Origin: Amoebophrya sp. A120
Lineage: Eukaryota > Sar > Dinophyceae > Syndiniales > Amoebophryaceae
Assembly: GCA_905178155.1 (NCBI GenBank)
Contig: CAJINV010000002.1
Span: 10,052,931 to 10,116,930, forward strand
DNA length: 64,000 bases
Direction: 5' to 3'
Positions 11,596 to 24,000 of this stretch are shown here, piece after piece; position 1 is the stretch's first letter, and every line of letters starts with the position of its first letter. A program made the position numbers and the translations under genes. The notes under the pieces were generated by a model that saw only the letters and a list, made by a program, of their open reading frames with translations, was not told the DNA's origin and searched no databases.

Positions 11596-12216
11596 ATGCG
11601 GATACGGTTCGGAACCAATGTGTACGAAGTCGGATTGCGGCACAATTTGAAAATCAGTACGATTTTGGAGGAGGCGGCTGCGCAGATCCGGGACAAGGCG
11701 ATGGACAACGCGGCGAATGAGCCTTTGCCGGTCGGGCTACCGGACCTGCGGCTGCTCAAGAACGAAATGACGATTCTGAAGGGCAACTGGTGCGACGCGA
11801 GTCTCGTACCTCGTGGAAAATGCTGCGACTCCGACCAACCCGGTCGGTACCTTGCCGTATGAGAGACATGTTGGCCAGAAAAACGTGGTCGCATGTCGCG
11901 GCGTGCACAATTTGCACAGCATTGTTCTCAGGTTGTTGCACTGCGCTTGGCAATTCCGAAGGCAAAGATGTTTTGCATAAGAGTGAATCTTATTCCGGCC
12001 GGTTTGAACAGTAGTTGACACCGCACAGATAGCAGCATTGCCTTTTCAGACGAGCACAGCCTGCTAAAGATACGCAGACCACATTCAGAACGTTTTCGCC
12101 TTTCACAGCACAGTGACGAAAGCGACCTCGGCGTGCTGTGCGACGAGCAGGACCGGACGGCCAACTTCTACGACTTGCGCGACTCCGACGAATTGGAGCT
12201 GGTGTACATGATGTGA
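11596..12216 (+). CDS. Small ubiquitin-like-fold candidate, two exons
   Basis: Exon 1 reads MRIRFGTNVYEVGLRHNL and continues ISTILEEAAAQIRDKA; exon 2 ends in NFYDLRDSDELELVY, MM, stop. The pattern of a starting beta hairpin, a helix and a final DSDELELVY strand is like ubiquitin-like domains, but no diglycine tail is present and I cannot name a family. Two joins are in frame: GT-AG (exon 1 to 11789, exon 2 from 12123; 95 residues) or removal between two GCGAC repeats (11792-11796 and 12122-12126; 97 residues), which resembles the introner rule but without inverted ends. The frame is open upstream to 11452, so the true start may be earlier. Coding status rests on residue pattern and the consistent join only. 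Confidence 0.42.
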
Positions 12217-12942
12217 TATAAAAATGGCTTGCAAAGCGCGAATGTGCCCAAGCTTGCTAGTGTTGGCGGATGTCATCTCGTTGCAGTTGACTAGGAGTTG
12301 ACTAGGAGGGGCGCAGAGGTCCTCCGCACCCATTGCAACAACAACAGCTCGGATCTTCGAAGAATATTTATTTGTCCACCACTTCACTTGCTTCTTTTCC
12401 AACGTTGTCAAAAATTGTTTAAGTACGATACTTGGAAGTCGATGCAATATTGAAGTATAGAGACTTGTTGTAGAGCTGCACCAAGATCTCCCGGACGGTG
12501 GCCGCGATCAATGGTGCCAGGCCCTTTGATGTTCCGGTTCAAAATTAACGTCGCCTACATTCCGAAGATCCACGGCTGTTTGCAACGTCGATCGGCGCCA
12601 CAAAAAACCGAGAATCCTAGATGAATTTTATCAACCTGGTCACTGTCATTGTCCATCCCTCAGTTCCCGGCTGTTTCCAACAAATACTGTCCGCTTTTTC
12701 CGTATTGCTTGCGGGGCTCGGCTCTGTTTTTTGAAATTTTTCCGGTCTGAAAAACTCACATCACAGCGACACGCTTGATCTCACGGCGACACTAATGTGA
12801 GTGTAAACGACACCCCATAAGGAGATTTTGGCGTACTACCCTGTGCCTGATTTCACAAACATGCCCTTGATTTCTACCAACTCCTCTATCACACCATGAC
12901 ACTAACGTAGAACTATTTTTGTCCACCATCACAAACTCGACT
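12217..12942. other. Intergenic spacer
   Basis: About 0.7 kb between the small candidate and the GCFC gene. No supported gene, RNA or repeat. It should contain the GCFC promoter. Confidence 0.45.
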
Positions 12943-15900
12943 ATGTTTCGCAAGCGCGGCAAGAACAAGGGCAAGGTCGCGGCGAAAGCGACCCCCGCGC
13001 CCGACGAGGAATCGGACGATGGTAAATCCGATGGGGAGGTACTCGCTCCGCCCACAAAATCGAGCGCCTCGAAGCCGAAGTTTCTCGCTTCAACGGGAAC
13101 TACGGCGACATTAACAGGTGGGGATACTAGAAGTACTGGTGCTTCCGCGACCGCAGGCGTCGCTATGGACGTGGACTCGCTGGACTTTACGTTTGATCTG
13201 AAAGCCAGTGCCTCCACTTCTGCGGTCGTGGCCAGCGGGGCTTCCAAATCCTTTGATGAAGAGGAAGACGCGGGCTTTCTTCACGAGGATGACGACGACC
13301 TGGCGGCGCAACTCTGGCGCTCGACCGCCGGGCCGGCGACGGACGACGGCGAGCCGATTTACGAAACCGCGCCCCCGGTCGCGCCGAAGAAACCGGCAAG
13401 AGCAGGCGGGAAAAGTCCTAGTGCGAAGACGCAAGCAAGCAGAGACCGACGTGAAGAAGTAGTAGACCGGGATAAAGATGCTGAAGGTCATGATGATGAA
13501 GGGCAGCTGCACTCTACTACGACTGCTCGCAAGAAGGAGAAGAAGAAGAAAAAGAAGGGCTTGCAGTGGAAGAAAGCCGGAACCTCGAGCGACGAGTCGG
13601 ATTCCGCGGAGGGGCAGCTCGATGCCGTGCCGGTGGTGGTCGGGGTAACCACGGATGAGCGACAACAAGATCTTCACTCCTCGATTGGCGGTCGAACAGC
13701 CCCCGCAGCCCCCAGCAGCAAACGGCCGACCACTCTGCCACCCTCCACGGCGGCCCCCGGCGTCGACACGTCCCAGGAAGCCATCGAGGAGGCGCGGGCG
13801 GCGCGGAGGGCGGCGGCGGCGAAATACGCGGCCACGGAGAGCACGCGCCTGACCGGGTCGGACTTCCAGAGCTTCTACGGAGAGAACGACCCGGCCTTCT
13901 TCGGTGGGCTCGGCCAGCGCGACCCTTTCGCGGCGCAGGAGAAGCGCACTAGCAATCTGCACGTCAGCGCCACCGACAGTTCCTCATTTTTGACCGGCGA
14001 GCAGGCGGCCGAGGCGCTCGGGCTGCGCACGACGAACAATCGAGGGCGGAATCCTCCGGGGCGCGGCGGCCTAGGAGGCGCAAGTGCGTCGAATGGAACA
14101 AACACGACTGGTGTCAAGAACTCGGGTGATCCGGAGGAGGAGGTCGCGAGCGAGGAGCTGCAGGCGCCCAATCTGGCGCGCCAGCGCATGCGCCGGGTGC
14201 TGGCTCGGAGGCGGCAGGAAAAGGAAAAGCTTGGTAAGAAAAAGGACCTCGAGAAGCAGCAAGTCGAGACGACGACGCAGGAGCTGAAGATCATCGAGAA
14301 CCGGCTGAAGTTGGTCCTGGCCATCCAATATGAATTGCAAAAGTATCGTACTCGTATAAATGCATTACAAATTTCCTAAGCATGACAAATAAAATTTGTC
14401 ATGCGGATCTACTCTAAGAAAAAAATTTGTAATGCATAACTGCAATTACTACGAGTGCGATACTTTTGCACAGGATATCCAAGTGGTCCTGCGGGAGTTC
14501 GAAAGGTTTTGCGCGAAACTGTCGAACACGATCGAAGCAAAGCGGTTCGGTGTCGCGGAAGCGGAGGCCATGCTGCTCAAGATGGTAGAGGCGTACGCGC
14601 ACGGCAGCAAGGAGCCGCGGGAGGAGGAGCAAGATGAGGAAGAGGGGGACAAAAGCTTGGACGCTTTTGCCAAGTTGAACCTGTCGGGCGACCGAGCGGC
14701 TGCTTTAAAAAGTGGCGATGAAAACAGAGGAGAAGGCGGGGCGGTCGACGGGAAACTTGTTGTCGATTACTTCCGGAGCTCGACGATGTTCACGGCGGCG
14801 TCGGACGGCGACGCTACGAGCGCGGCAACCGCTCGGGCCGTCGAGCAGTTTCATGGCGAACTCTGCACGGAGTTTGCAAAAGACCAGAAGAAGTTCCACC
14901 GTGCGTGCGCGAGGCAATTTGAGGCTTTTCTCTCCTCCTCCTCCATTTCATCTGGCGCCGACAGCGCTAGCGCCACCCCGACCGTGATTTTCCAACAGTT
15001 TCACCTGATGCGCGACACGTTGCAGACGCGCTCGCAAACCGGGCTGCCGCGAAATCTGATTCAAAAGCTGATCAATCCGGACCACCTCGAGAAGCACTTG
15101 CTCGAGGCGCTGGTCGTTGGCGTCAAAGCGGAGCTGCTGCAAGTAGTTGCAAAGAGCGCCGACACCACTTCGGGTCATACTGAGGACAGTCAGAGCACGA
15201 GGAAAGAACCCGCTTCGGTTGTTTTTGACGACACAAAATCAATACCAATAGCGCCGATGGTGCTCCTGGACGAGCTTTCGTGGTACAGGGACGGGCTCCT
15301 GCCGTTCTTTTTCTCATCCGGCGAAAACGCCGGCTCCCCCCAAACGCCGGAGCAACAGCAGCTCGCAGCGAAGCTTTTGTGGGGCGTGTTCGAGAAAACG
15401 GTGCTGCCCTGGTGCCAGCACTTATTCCTCAATTGCTACAACCCCTTTGTGCGAGAACTGCACGCCGGGCACCTCGGCAGCCGAGAGACCTTTTCGACGA
15501 ACAAACTATCCGCGCTCTTCCTCCCGGAAACAAAATTAATCAAGCACACTCTCCTCGAAGTGTTCAACAAAATCCTAACCAGCGCCCCGGCGATGCAACA
15601 GACCGTTTGGGGCAACTCGATCGAGCCCCTCTTTGTGAAGTTTGTGCGCAACAGCGAGCTTCTGCTGCAGTCGGAAGAAGTAGTCGCACGGCAGCGGGCG
15701 TATTACTTGGAAAGGGTATCGACATCGAGTGGAGCGCCGGGTGGTGTGCCAGCGCGGGACTTTCGGATCGCGGAGGAAAAGGCGACAAGCTCTTCGCCGA
15801 CGCACCCGTTTGCGCTTCTAGTACTCGGACTCCTCGTTGTCGCGAACGGTTGGTATCGGTGTTTCCAGATCGGAGAGGACAGTTACAAGGTGGTCGAGCT

Positions 15901-16222
15901 TGTTGCGCGTCTTTACGAGGTCGCTAAGACCACGATTGAGACCGACAGAACAGGGGGCACAAATCTCACTGCAGCTCTGGAGACGCTGCTTTTCGCTCGA
16001 GACCTGGTCGTCAACTGGTCCGACTACTTGCTCCACGAGCGACAGCAGCGAACAAGTAGAGGATCTGCAGCTACAAGTGCGACGACAAAGACCCCGGTTC
16101 ACTCGTTTCTCCGCGCTTTCGAGCCCCAGATCGGGCCGCTGCTGGCGCAAGTTCCCACCTCCGCACAGGCCGCCGATCTACGCGACGAAATTCAGCGCGC
16201 CCTGGAACTGCATAGAGGGTAA
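12943..16222 (+). CDS. GCFC/PAXBP1-like nuclear protein (spliceosome-associated)
   Basis: Joined exons 12943-14328 and 14483-16222 give 1041 residues. The start MFRKRGKNKGK matches the usual MFR(K/R) start of GC-rich-sequence DNA-binding factor relatives (PAXBP1/GCFC2), so I chose ATG 12943 over 12919. The acidic, Ser-rich N-terminus (SDDGKSDGE), a lysine cluster before GLQWKKAG, a long charged coiled coil (about residues 405-465) and a helical C-terminal domain (DELSWYRDGLLPFF; VVNWSDYLL) follow family order. Members act in spliceosome disassembly or transcription in the nucleus. The single intron is an introner that cuts the coiled coil; precise removal gives LVLAIQVVLREFERF. The family call rests on architecture and is not certain; a related TFIP11-type protein is the alternative. 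Confidence 0.62.
14329..14477. mobile_element. Introner element 3, family C (short form)
   Basis: 149 bp. Ends TATGAATTGCAAAAGTATCG and, on the other side (reverse complement), TATCCTGTGCAAAAGTATCG; the inverted repeat runs on through ACTCGTA. Flanked by TCCAA at 14324-14328 and 14478-14482. A second copy with the same ends sits in the glycosyltransferase at 39008. The interior holds an additional inverted pair (AAATTTGTAATGCAT type). Confidence 0.88.
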
Positions 16223-16867
16223 ACATGTTCCTGGTGATGTTTGTGTGCGACGACAAAATTGTGAAACTACCGCGCCGCCATAAGTGTAAATCAACGGGAT
16301 GAGCAGGACTCGCATAGGACTTCATTTCTTTCTGATCGAAAAAGTGTATATAACGCAAGACAAGAGTAGCAATCAACTGATTTCAACCTGCAGCAGCATT
16401 CATGCCACGAGCGCATGCTAAGGAGAAACAAGTGATAGTTTGTTCACTATGATCATGAAAAGAATATGAGAGCGTCTGAACGATTATCTAATTTTTTATT
16501 CAAAAAATTTGTTTTATAGCTTTTCAATAGCAACTTTATTGATGCTGAACCACGGTGGAACGGTGATCATTTCGGAGGTGTCTCGAGAACCGTCGACGGA
16601 GCTGCTGGATGGTGTATCAGAATGAACTATCTAGATGGAGTCCCAACTTGAACTAGCTACTTGGATGCATCGCATTTGTATTGGAAATGAACAAAAAAAG
16701 ACATCATTTTCTAGCGTATGTGGTGCTATTTTCAAGGCCGTCCGGTAGGTACTCCGCCATCAACCTTCGCCGGGGCCCCGATCTCGTAGCGCGGGCGGAC
16801 TCGGTATCGAACTAATGACCTGAAAAAGGTATTGGAATTCGGTTGTGAGTGATATAGCCATATGAGG
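16223..16867. other. Intergenic spacer
   Basis: Spacer between convergent genes. It contains the first copy of a 52-bp direct repeat (separate entry). Otherwise nothing supported. Confidence 0.45.
16413..16464 (+). repeat. 52-bp direct repeat, copy 1
   Basis: Begins GCATGCTAAGGAGAAACA and ends CATGAAAAGAA. It matches 17687-17738 with about two substitutions. The two copies are 1.27 kb apart and bracket the small minus-strand gene. Confidence 0.9.
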
Positions 16868-17679
16868 TCAGATATAGCCAGCCTCTGCATCGTCCAGCAT
16901 TTCCGCCATCGCGTCCGCGAAGATTCCGGGTCGGAAAGAGAGCACGTTGAACATCGAAGTCAGGGAGTGGTCATCGTTGTATTCGAGGACAAGCGGGTCC
17001 TTCTGGGTGACAGCTAAGGTCTCAATGAGACCAAACTGTGGATCACACATCTCAAACAGAGCGTAATCAATCACCGGCTGCATGGTTTTGAGCCCCTCGA
17101 TGATTCCATAATCGCCATGCTGCCCACCAACCGTCTGCGCGTCGTGCAGCATCCGCTTTTGTATGAGATGACGACTCTGGGCGATTTTAGTATTCAAATC
17201 CTGCGTCGATGGAGCTGGTGAGCCGGTTGCAAACGGGTGGTCGAGGTGGTAGGACAGTCTTTTGGCGTATTCTTCAGACAGCGGCTCACCGGGGGCGGTT
17301 TTGCTCATCCAGTATCCTACTAAAAACCAAAGGCGCTGCGATTATTATCACCGCTCTGTAGTGAAAATACACGCATGTTGGCATTTTGATAATAATCGCG
17401 GCGCCTTTGGTTTGCATTGCGTATGTTCTGAATCAGCGCCATCAGGTCGTGGCTGTGGTTGCAGATGTTGATGCAGCACTCCTCGGCGCCTTCCGGCAAA
17501 GTGTCGCGAGTAAGCTTCTGAAGACGCCGCGGGTCAGAAGCAAAATACGCATCATCGTCTTCGTCACTGCTGATGCCCTCGACATCGGAGTCGTCATTTT
17601 CTCCTCTTTTCTTCTTCTTATCATCCAGGCGCTTGGTCTTGCTCAGCAACCACATCAACTGGTGTTTGTGTTTTTGCAA
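16868..17679 (-). CDS. Unknown acidic protein, probably two exons
   Basis: Exon 1 (17679-17373) encodes MQKHKHQLMWLLSKTKRLDD, a Lys patch, an Asp/Glu/Ser stretch (DSDVEGISSDEDDDAYFA) and DLMALIQNIRNANQRRRDYY. Exon 2 (17316-16868) encodes WMSKTAPGEPLSEEYAKRLS and a 145-residue folded-looking part ending DDAEAGYI. A 56-nt GT-AG intron (GTGTAT...TAGTAG) joins them in frame, giving 251 residues. The two parts could instead be separate short genes (ATG 17308 starts the second). No family is recognised. A 25-bp inverted repeat (17326-17350 / 17387-17411) spans the exon end and intron and would fold into a hairpin just before the acceptor. The gene is bracketed by 52-bp direct repeats, one of them directly upstream of the ATG. 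Confidence 0.5.
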
Positions 17680-17686
17680 AAACGCG

Positions 17687-17738
17687 GCATGTTAAGGAGA
17701 AACAAGTGATAGTTTGTTCACTATGATCATAAAAAGAA
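17687..17738 (+). repeat. 52-bp direct repeat, copy 2
   Basis: Second copy of the repeat at 16413-16464, ending CATAAAAAGAA. It begins a few bases upstream of the ATG (17679) of the minus-strand gene, so it may be part of its promoter region. Confidence 0.9.
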
Positions 17739-18085
17739 ACAGGATCGCAGCGGTTATGATCGTTAAGCTTGTCCATTGGTGATCTGACGGAAAAAAAGCA
17801 CGTATATATAAAAAATGCAGTGTGCCACGTTCGATCGGAACTTGATGCAGCAATAGATCCAAGATGTTCGTTGCAAGCGTTCCTGAATTTCTCTCCACTC
17901 GAAGTACTGCAGTTCGCACTAAGATTGACGGATGATTTTTATATTGATTTGATGACCGCAAAAATCTATGATCAGATCAGTTTTATGTAGGACGACTCGA
18001 GTTTTGATTCTTGTAATTTAGTCGAAGCGTTTATGAAACTCAGATAGCAACCACACACCGCACCTTTTTAGCCCTTAAACTCCCT
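17739..18085. other. Intergenic spacer (divergent promoters)
   Basis: About 0.35 kb between divergently transcribed genes. AT-rich. No supported gene. Confidence 0.4.
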
Positions 18086-19759
18086 ATGGCATTCTTCCGG
18101 AGAACACTAGAATTCATCCTCGGCAGCACCCGCAGCATGGCGGTAGGAACTTCGACTTACGTCGCTCGTCAGCCCGGCGTAGAAGCTGCAGCTGCCTCTA
18201 CCATCCAGCCACTTCTTCCACCCTGTTTGTACCGCATCGCTGGCACCCACCCCTGGGTGCAACTGCAGGGATATCTGATTTTGCCTCCCGACCGGGCTAG
18301 CAACCTAGAGGTGACTTCTTCGAGGGGCGGGGACGGCGTCCGCCAGAGACGAGGTGAAGATGGATCCGCAGAAGTACCGCCTCCAAACGGGTCCGCCATC
18401 CTTGTGGACCCCCCAGACGCGGACGAGACAAGCATCAGCGCCGTAAAGCACTTTCTGCAGCAGAAAAACCGGACCGCCACCCACCTGTTGCTTACGCATA
18501 ACCATCTTGTGCAAACCAGCGACTACGCGAAGTGGCAAAGAGAGCTGGGGGGAGCTCTAACCGTTGTCGCCACCGACGTGGAAATCGGGAAGAAGTACAC
18601 GCACGAGCTGGTTCTCGCAGGCGACCTCAAAGATTCGAAATCGTCGATACAAAGAAGAGAAGACTGTGCGCCCCCGAGTAGCTGCAGGCAGGCACCTGTA
18701 GGAAGCGATAACTTGAAGCGTATCGTCGAAACCTCCTCCAACACGTCACTCCATCCGTCGCGTGAAGAGCGCTCAGGGGGTCGTTTTGTCATTCTCAAGA
18801 ACGGCGGTTTGCCGGCACACAAGTGGTTTCCTCTTTTCGAAAGCGTCGGTAGCGGGTCTACTTCTACCGAGCAGGGATCTGCTGCAGATGCCTGCCCGCA
18901 CTACAAAATTCGCGTCAGCGCTGCGGTGATCCCCGGTCACCGGCCGGGACATTTGGCGTTTCTGTACGAGCATACAGAAGTAGAAGCGACATCAGATGCA
19001 GCACGGCCGGGACTAGTGGATTCCTCTTCGGAGAAAGCGGTCGCGAGCTTGCCATCGGTCCCAGGATTTCGTGCTTGCGATTACAAATCGAATGGTTGTG
19101 CCCACCTCTCGTTGCTGTTCGGGGGAGATACCATTCACCCGTCATCCGAGCCCTTCGCGGAGGAAGATGTGCGTAAACAGGTGCGCAGTGTTGCCTGGAT
19201 GCGGGACAGCATCGGGGCATATTTGTGGCCGCATCGTGATGTTCCAAGTGCTGGAGAAAGTGATTTTGTTGACAACGACTCCATGAAACCCCGAGATCAG
19301 TACAGCCCTATGCCAGCTCCCAGCGCCATTCTGTGTACGCACGGGGACCACTGGATCGCTTCGGGTGTTGCGCGTCTGAACGATGTGTCAAATGCAAAAA
19401 TGTCTGGGTCTGGAAGAATGCAACTTGTCATGCTAAATCTGAATCAGGCATAAAACTGTGTTGCATGATTGCCAAAAGTTGTGCAGTTTTGACCTAATCG
19501 AGGGGCAGTTTCTCATGCAGGATAGGCATTAGAAAGGTCTCGCGGAATCTGTCATGTTATGTCCTACATATCAGACCTCATGGGTCATGGAAAACCTGCA
19601 TGACAAATCTGGCAGTCTTCCAGACCCAGGCGTTTTTGCAATCCATACGATGGGGACGGGGGGACCACAGCAGCAGCAGCTTTTCGGGCGAAGATGACCG
19701 AGCACCTGGAGGGCTACAAGACCTACCGGAAGCTGAAACGGGAAGGGGAGGAGTTATAG
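18086..19759 (+). CDS. Metallo-beta-lactamase-fold hydrolase-like protein
   Basis: Exons 18086-19385 and 19653-19759 give 468 residues. Family-like elements in order: ILVDPPDADET (the first strand region), HLLLTHNHLVQTSDY in place of THxHxDH, VIPGHRPGHLAFLYE (PGHTPGH motif), LLFGGDTI (metal-bridging Asp) and a final ILCTHGDHW. The first motif keeps THNH but lacks the usual DH, so metal binding may be altered. The most similar layout is that of LACTB2-type hydrolases or nucleases, but that is only a guess. The N-terminus (FFRRTLEFILGSTRSMAVG) is basic and amphipathic, perhaps an organelle signal. Without removing the introner the frame stops at 19453; precise removal adds DGDGGTTAAAAFRAKMTEHL, 16 more residues and a stop. 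Confidence 0.7.
19386..19647. mobile_element. Introner element 4, family A4
   Basis: 262 bp. Left end TGTCAAATGCAAAAATGTCT, a slightly worn family A end; right end (reverse complement) TATGGATTGCAAAAACGCCT. Flanked by CGATG at 19381-19385 and 19648-19652. Its interior is not shared with other copies in the window. Confidence 0.87.
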
Positions 19760-21052
19760 CGGAGCATGATTTGGAAATCTGTAAGCTGCTACGAGGAAAG
19801 TGCTGATGTTTAGCAACGATCTTTCTGTGTCGACTTTGGCTCTACTTTTTGCCTTCCTTAAGTGTTGAATCAATGTATGTTGCAACATTGCAGTATTTTT
19901 GAATAAGGTTTTTGTAGGATGAGAGGATACATCTTGTAGGATGACTCAGAAGCATACCCTGCTTCGCACCACCGGAGCAGCCGTGGGATTGTATTTGAAC
20001 GAGGACTCAGAGAGTTTTAAGTCTCGATAAATTTTGTGATATTATACTGTTGATGGTGGAGCTTGCTCTTCCAAAAAAGAAACCAAAAACTTAGCTGTTG
20101 CCAAAAAACCAAAAACTTAGAAGAAAAACATATTAGACGAGTTTGGAGTTGCAGCCAGGTCCGGTCGGACAAAGATTTTCGTGATTTGAGCTTTCAAAAA
20201 GCCGGCAGTACGTCGACATAATGTTCCACCATGCAGTACGTCGACATAATGTTCCACCATGAGACTTGTGTTTTTTCCGTCTCCCTTGTTTCGAAAGCCC
20301 CTTTCACAAGAAAATCAAAATGTTCAAAGCGTGGCGACGATGGCAAAGTTGAGATCGCGTTTTCATCCAGAAGAGCCCGTTCAGAAAAATTATCAGGTTT
20401 TTGTTTCATTTGTTTCCGACCATGAAGCACATGATCCGGTTTAAAAATTTCGATTTTGGTCCGCTACTTCTATAGCGAAAATGAAGGTTCTCGAACTTTT
20501 GTTCAAAATGATTTGTGCGAGTCGTTATCGGCCTTTCGTTGCTCTTCACCGCTAAGACTTACTCACTTCCTACCTCTATCACCCACAACACAGGCAACGA
20601 AAGCGCTCGAGGACAATAGGCCTAAGTAGAACCTCCGAGAAGTCGCGGCTGCACCGCGCGCTTCATAGCTTTTCCATGCTTTGAAGAATTTGTTGCGATA
20701 CCGCCTAGTACCTTTTAGTTCTACCGAAATTTTTCCCGCTCGATACTGTTTTTCCTGTTCTTTCTCCACCTCTTTTTTTTTCTGTACGTTTGTGTCAGCT
20801 ATAGAAAACCAGTTCGTGTCAAAGTATTTTCAACAACTAGAAAGAATGAAAAGTAGATAGACAAACACCTCAGACTACAACATCTTCCCCTAACAACATC
20901 TTCCCTCAACAAGAACAATTTTCAAGCGACGGAGACACGTCGACCGTTGATATCTTCCGCAGCGAAAAACGAACGGCAACTCCTACAGCAGTGCAGACCT
21001 AGCTGTGTTCCTTCCAACATCGATCACAATCAAGCAGCACCGCCACAGGACC
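19760..21052. other. Intergenic region
   Basis: About 1.3 kb, AT-rich. It holds a 28-bp tandem duplication (20206-20261) and a repeated AAACCAAAAACTTAG word near 20087-20122. No supported gene; the minus-strand frame 20563-20769 lacks motifs. Confidence 0.5.
20206..20261 (+). repeat. Perfect tandem duplication of 28 bp
   Basis: Two adjacent identical copies, starting CAGTACGTCGACATAATG, at 20206-20233 and 20234-20261. No coding meaning is apparent. Confidence 0.95.
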
Positions 21053-24000
21053 ATGGTGGACCTAAAACCTGCTGCCGACCGGCTGCCGTTGGGTGAGAAA
21101 AAGGTCACCTTGCGAACCCGCAAGGAGGTACAGGACAAGGGCAAGAAGCTGCACCTCGTCAGTGCTCCAGGCTTAGCCGCGAGGAGGAACGCGGGTGGTG
21201 GTGTGCGACTGCAGCCGCGAAAGGATGTTGCGGTGGCGGGTCACAGTGCGAGCGGCACTATGGGAACGAATATGGTCGCGACTAAGCAGCCACAAAGCAG
21301 CAAGATCGCGCTCGTCATGAAGAAACGAAGGTATTTCTTTTTGCTGCATTTATTTTTTTATGGTTTGGTGTCTAGGCGGATAAAAAAAATGGAGAAAGAC
21401 AAAGTCAAAACACGGCACGCTGTTCTGGGCGAGAGCCTGTAGATTCCTTCGACCATCATGCGTGCGAGCGTGAGTAATTCAATTGTGTGAAGAACAAATA
21501 TCATAACAGCAATAGTCCAAACTCGGGCGCTCTGGCGGAGATAATGGGCGTCGAGAAAGCCGACCTTGCTGTCGCACGCGACATGGACCACCGTGGCAGC
21601 GGCGACAAGAGGCAGGGAAGACACCGTATACGCAACCTATTTGTGAAATGTGATTTCTTGTATAACTGAAATGGTGGAAGAACTTGGGACAGTAAAGAGA
21701 ATCTAAATTGTGGAGTAGTTGTGTTTAGGGATTATCATGATCGTCTTTTCCTGCTCATGTGAAATTATTTTCACAACTTACAATCCTCCAAAATAGGCAC
21801 CTCGCACAGTGGGTCGCCGGGCAAGCCGGTGAGGTTGAAAACGAACCACGAAACCCAGCAGAAGCTGCTGCAGAAAAACCAGCGCGACCAGCCGGTGAAG
21901 TTGACGTCGCGCAACTTGCAGCAGTACGAGCAGCTGCACACCGGTTCCACGGTGGTAATACCGCACGAGAACCGGGTCGTGGTCACCGCACAACCGGAAA
22001 CGACCGCGTCTAACCCGGAGCAAACGCCCGCGCCGCGGTACGCAGCGCCGAAGGATCTCGGCCTTCCCGAGGAGGGTTTTGACAGCATCGGCAAGACTTC
22101 TCAGGCGGAGAAGGAAGCAGGAACAACCAGAAGAGACCCAGTCTCTTCTGGTCGCCGTGGAAACACCAGCAAGAAGCAAGACAAGGAACAAGTAGAACAG
22201 AATGCTACAACCAGCGGAAGTAGAGATACAACTACTGCTAAGGTAGTAAAGCACACAGCATCATCAACCGCAAACAAGAACGCAGAGACCGCGGCCACTT
22301 TTCTGCCGCTGCCGCGCGAGAGGACCCGGGAAGAGCAGATGCAGCAGGAGAGTAAAGAGAAGTACAACAAGGAGCAAACTGTTACGAATAACACGGCAGT
22401 TCTTCAGGATGAACCGGAGGCATCCGGTAGCAGCTCGGATTCCGACTCCTCGTCTATATCAAATGTAAAAATGTCTGGGTCTGGAAGGTTGCCAGGTTTG
22501 TCATGCATATTTTGAATGATCCATGATGTCTGTGATCCATGCCCTAGCGTCACAGATCCTTAGAGGGCTTTGTGATGCCTCTACCGCATGAGAAATGCCC
22601 TTTCCGCGTAGCATAAACTGGAGTCCTCTTGCTGGTCAGGCAACACAAATTTTTTTAGAATCCAGAGACAGCATTACATTTTCCAGACCCAGACATTTTT
22701 ACAATCCATAGTCTAGTTGCTCGGACGACTCGGATTCCAGCTCGGGGGAGAGCTCCCAGGAGCCGGCGGGCCCAGTCGGTGTAGTTGTACAGCAACCCGC
22801 CCCGGGTGCAGCAAGAGCAACCGTCGAGCCGGAGTATCAGATCGTTTATGGCCCCGGGGGCGTCCCGCACCGCATCCCGCTGCCCGCGGCAACGACGGCC
22901 CCGGCGGTGCAGACAAATAAGGGAGCCGCGGGTGGAAGTAGTAATCTTGCGACATCAAACACCAATCCGGCGAACGGACAGAGGTCTACTGCTGCGCAGC
23001 AGGGGAACAATCATTATCAGAGTGTGGTCGCGTCTGGTACAACAACCGCAAAAGTCAAAGATGGTAAAAACACTACGCAGAACAACAAATTGAGCAGCAC
23101 CACCACGGTTTCCAACAAGAATGGGGCATCGACGATGAAGCAGCAAGAGATTCCTTCGGACCGGTCCGACTCTTCGTCCGACGACGAATCCGACGTCTCG
23201 GATATTACAAGGAAAAATGCCCCCACCCCCGAACTTGGGAGCATTTGTATTGCAAACCTTTCCAAAAGAAACACTCGCCCTCTTGCATCTTTCAGCATCA
23301 CAGATTTCCAATCGTGAATAGCAAAAATTTGTATTGCAAAAGATCCCAGCAAGAGCGGCGCTTGTCATGCAAGCGATGCGATATACACCTAGACCCTGCA
23401 TCAGAAAGATTCATAGTCCTTTCATGCATGACAGAAAGTTTTCATTTGGAAACTTCGCATCACAAACGTTTGCAACTGTGGGGGTGGGGGCATTTTTGAC
23501 TGTAATATCGGAAGAAAACTCACCCTCGGGGAGGAACGTGAAGCGCAGCTCCGGCGGAGTACAAAAGCGCGGAGCGAATGCGGTTGCTCCACCCCCGCAG
23601 AGTAGTTACAACAGCGGTGGCCGCGCCGGAGGTACTACAGGGCCGCCGCGGGAACCGCACACCAACGATAACCAGCTGTCGAACAAGCGGCAACGGAAGC
23701 GGAGCGCTTCGGAGGTCGAGAATAACCAAAGGGCCGGCGCGGGAAAGAAGTTGTACAAGCACGAAAATAATAAATCCAAGGGAGACGACGTGTATTCGAG
23801 CGACGAAAGGGTCGCGGGCGGCCAGCCGGGGCAGAGGGGGGCCAGGACCAAGCATTACGACGGGCGCGCGAAGACGAGCAACGAGGACAAAGACGAACCG
23901 CAGGCGACCAAGCACCGCGGCCGCGGACACCGGGAGAAGGAGCAGCGCGAGGCTGAAAAGCAAAGGGACGCGGCGAAGCTGCGAGGAGTAGACCCGGAGC

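Noticed and set aside
16780-16820. TCGGTATCGAACTAATGACC, tRNA T-arm-like word
   Set aside because: No matching stems for the acceptor, D and anticodon arms on either strand.
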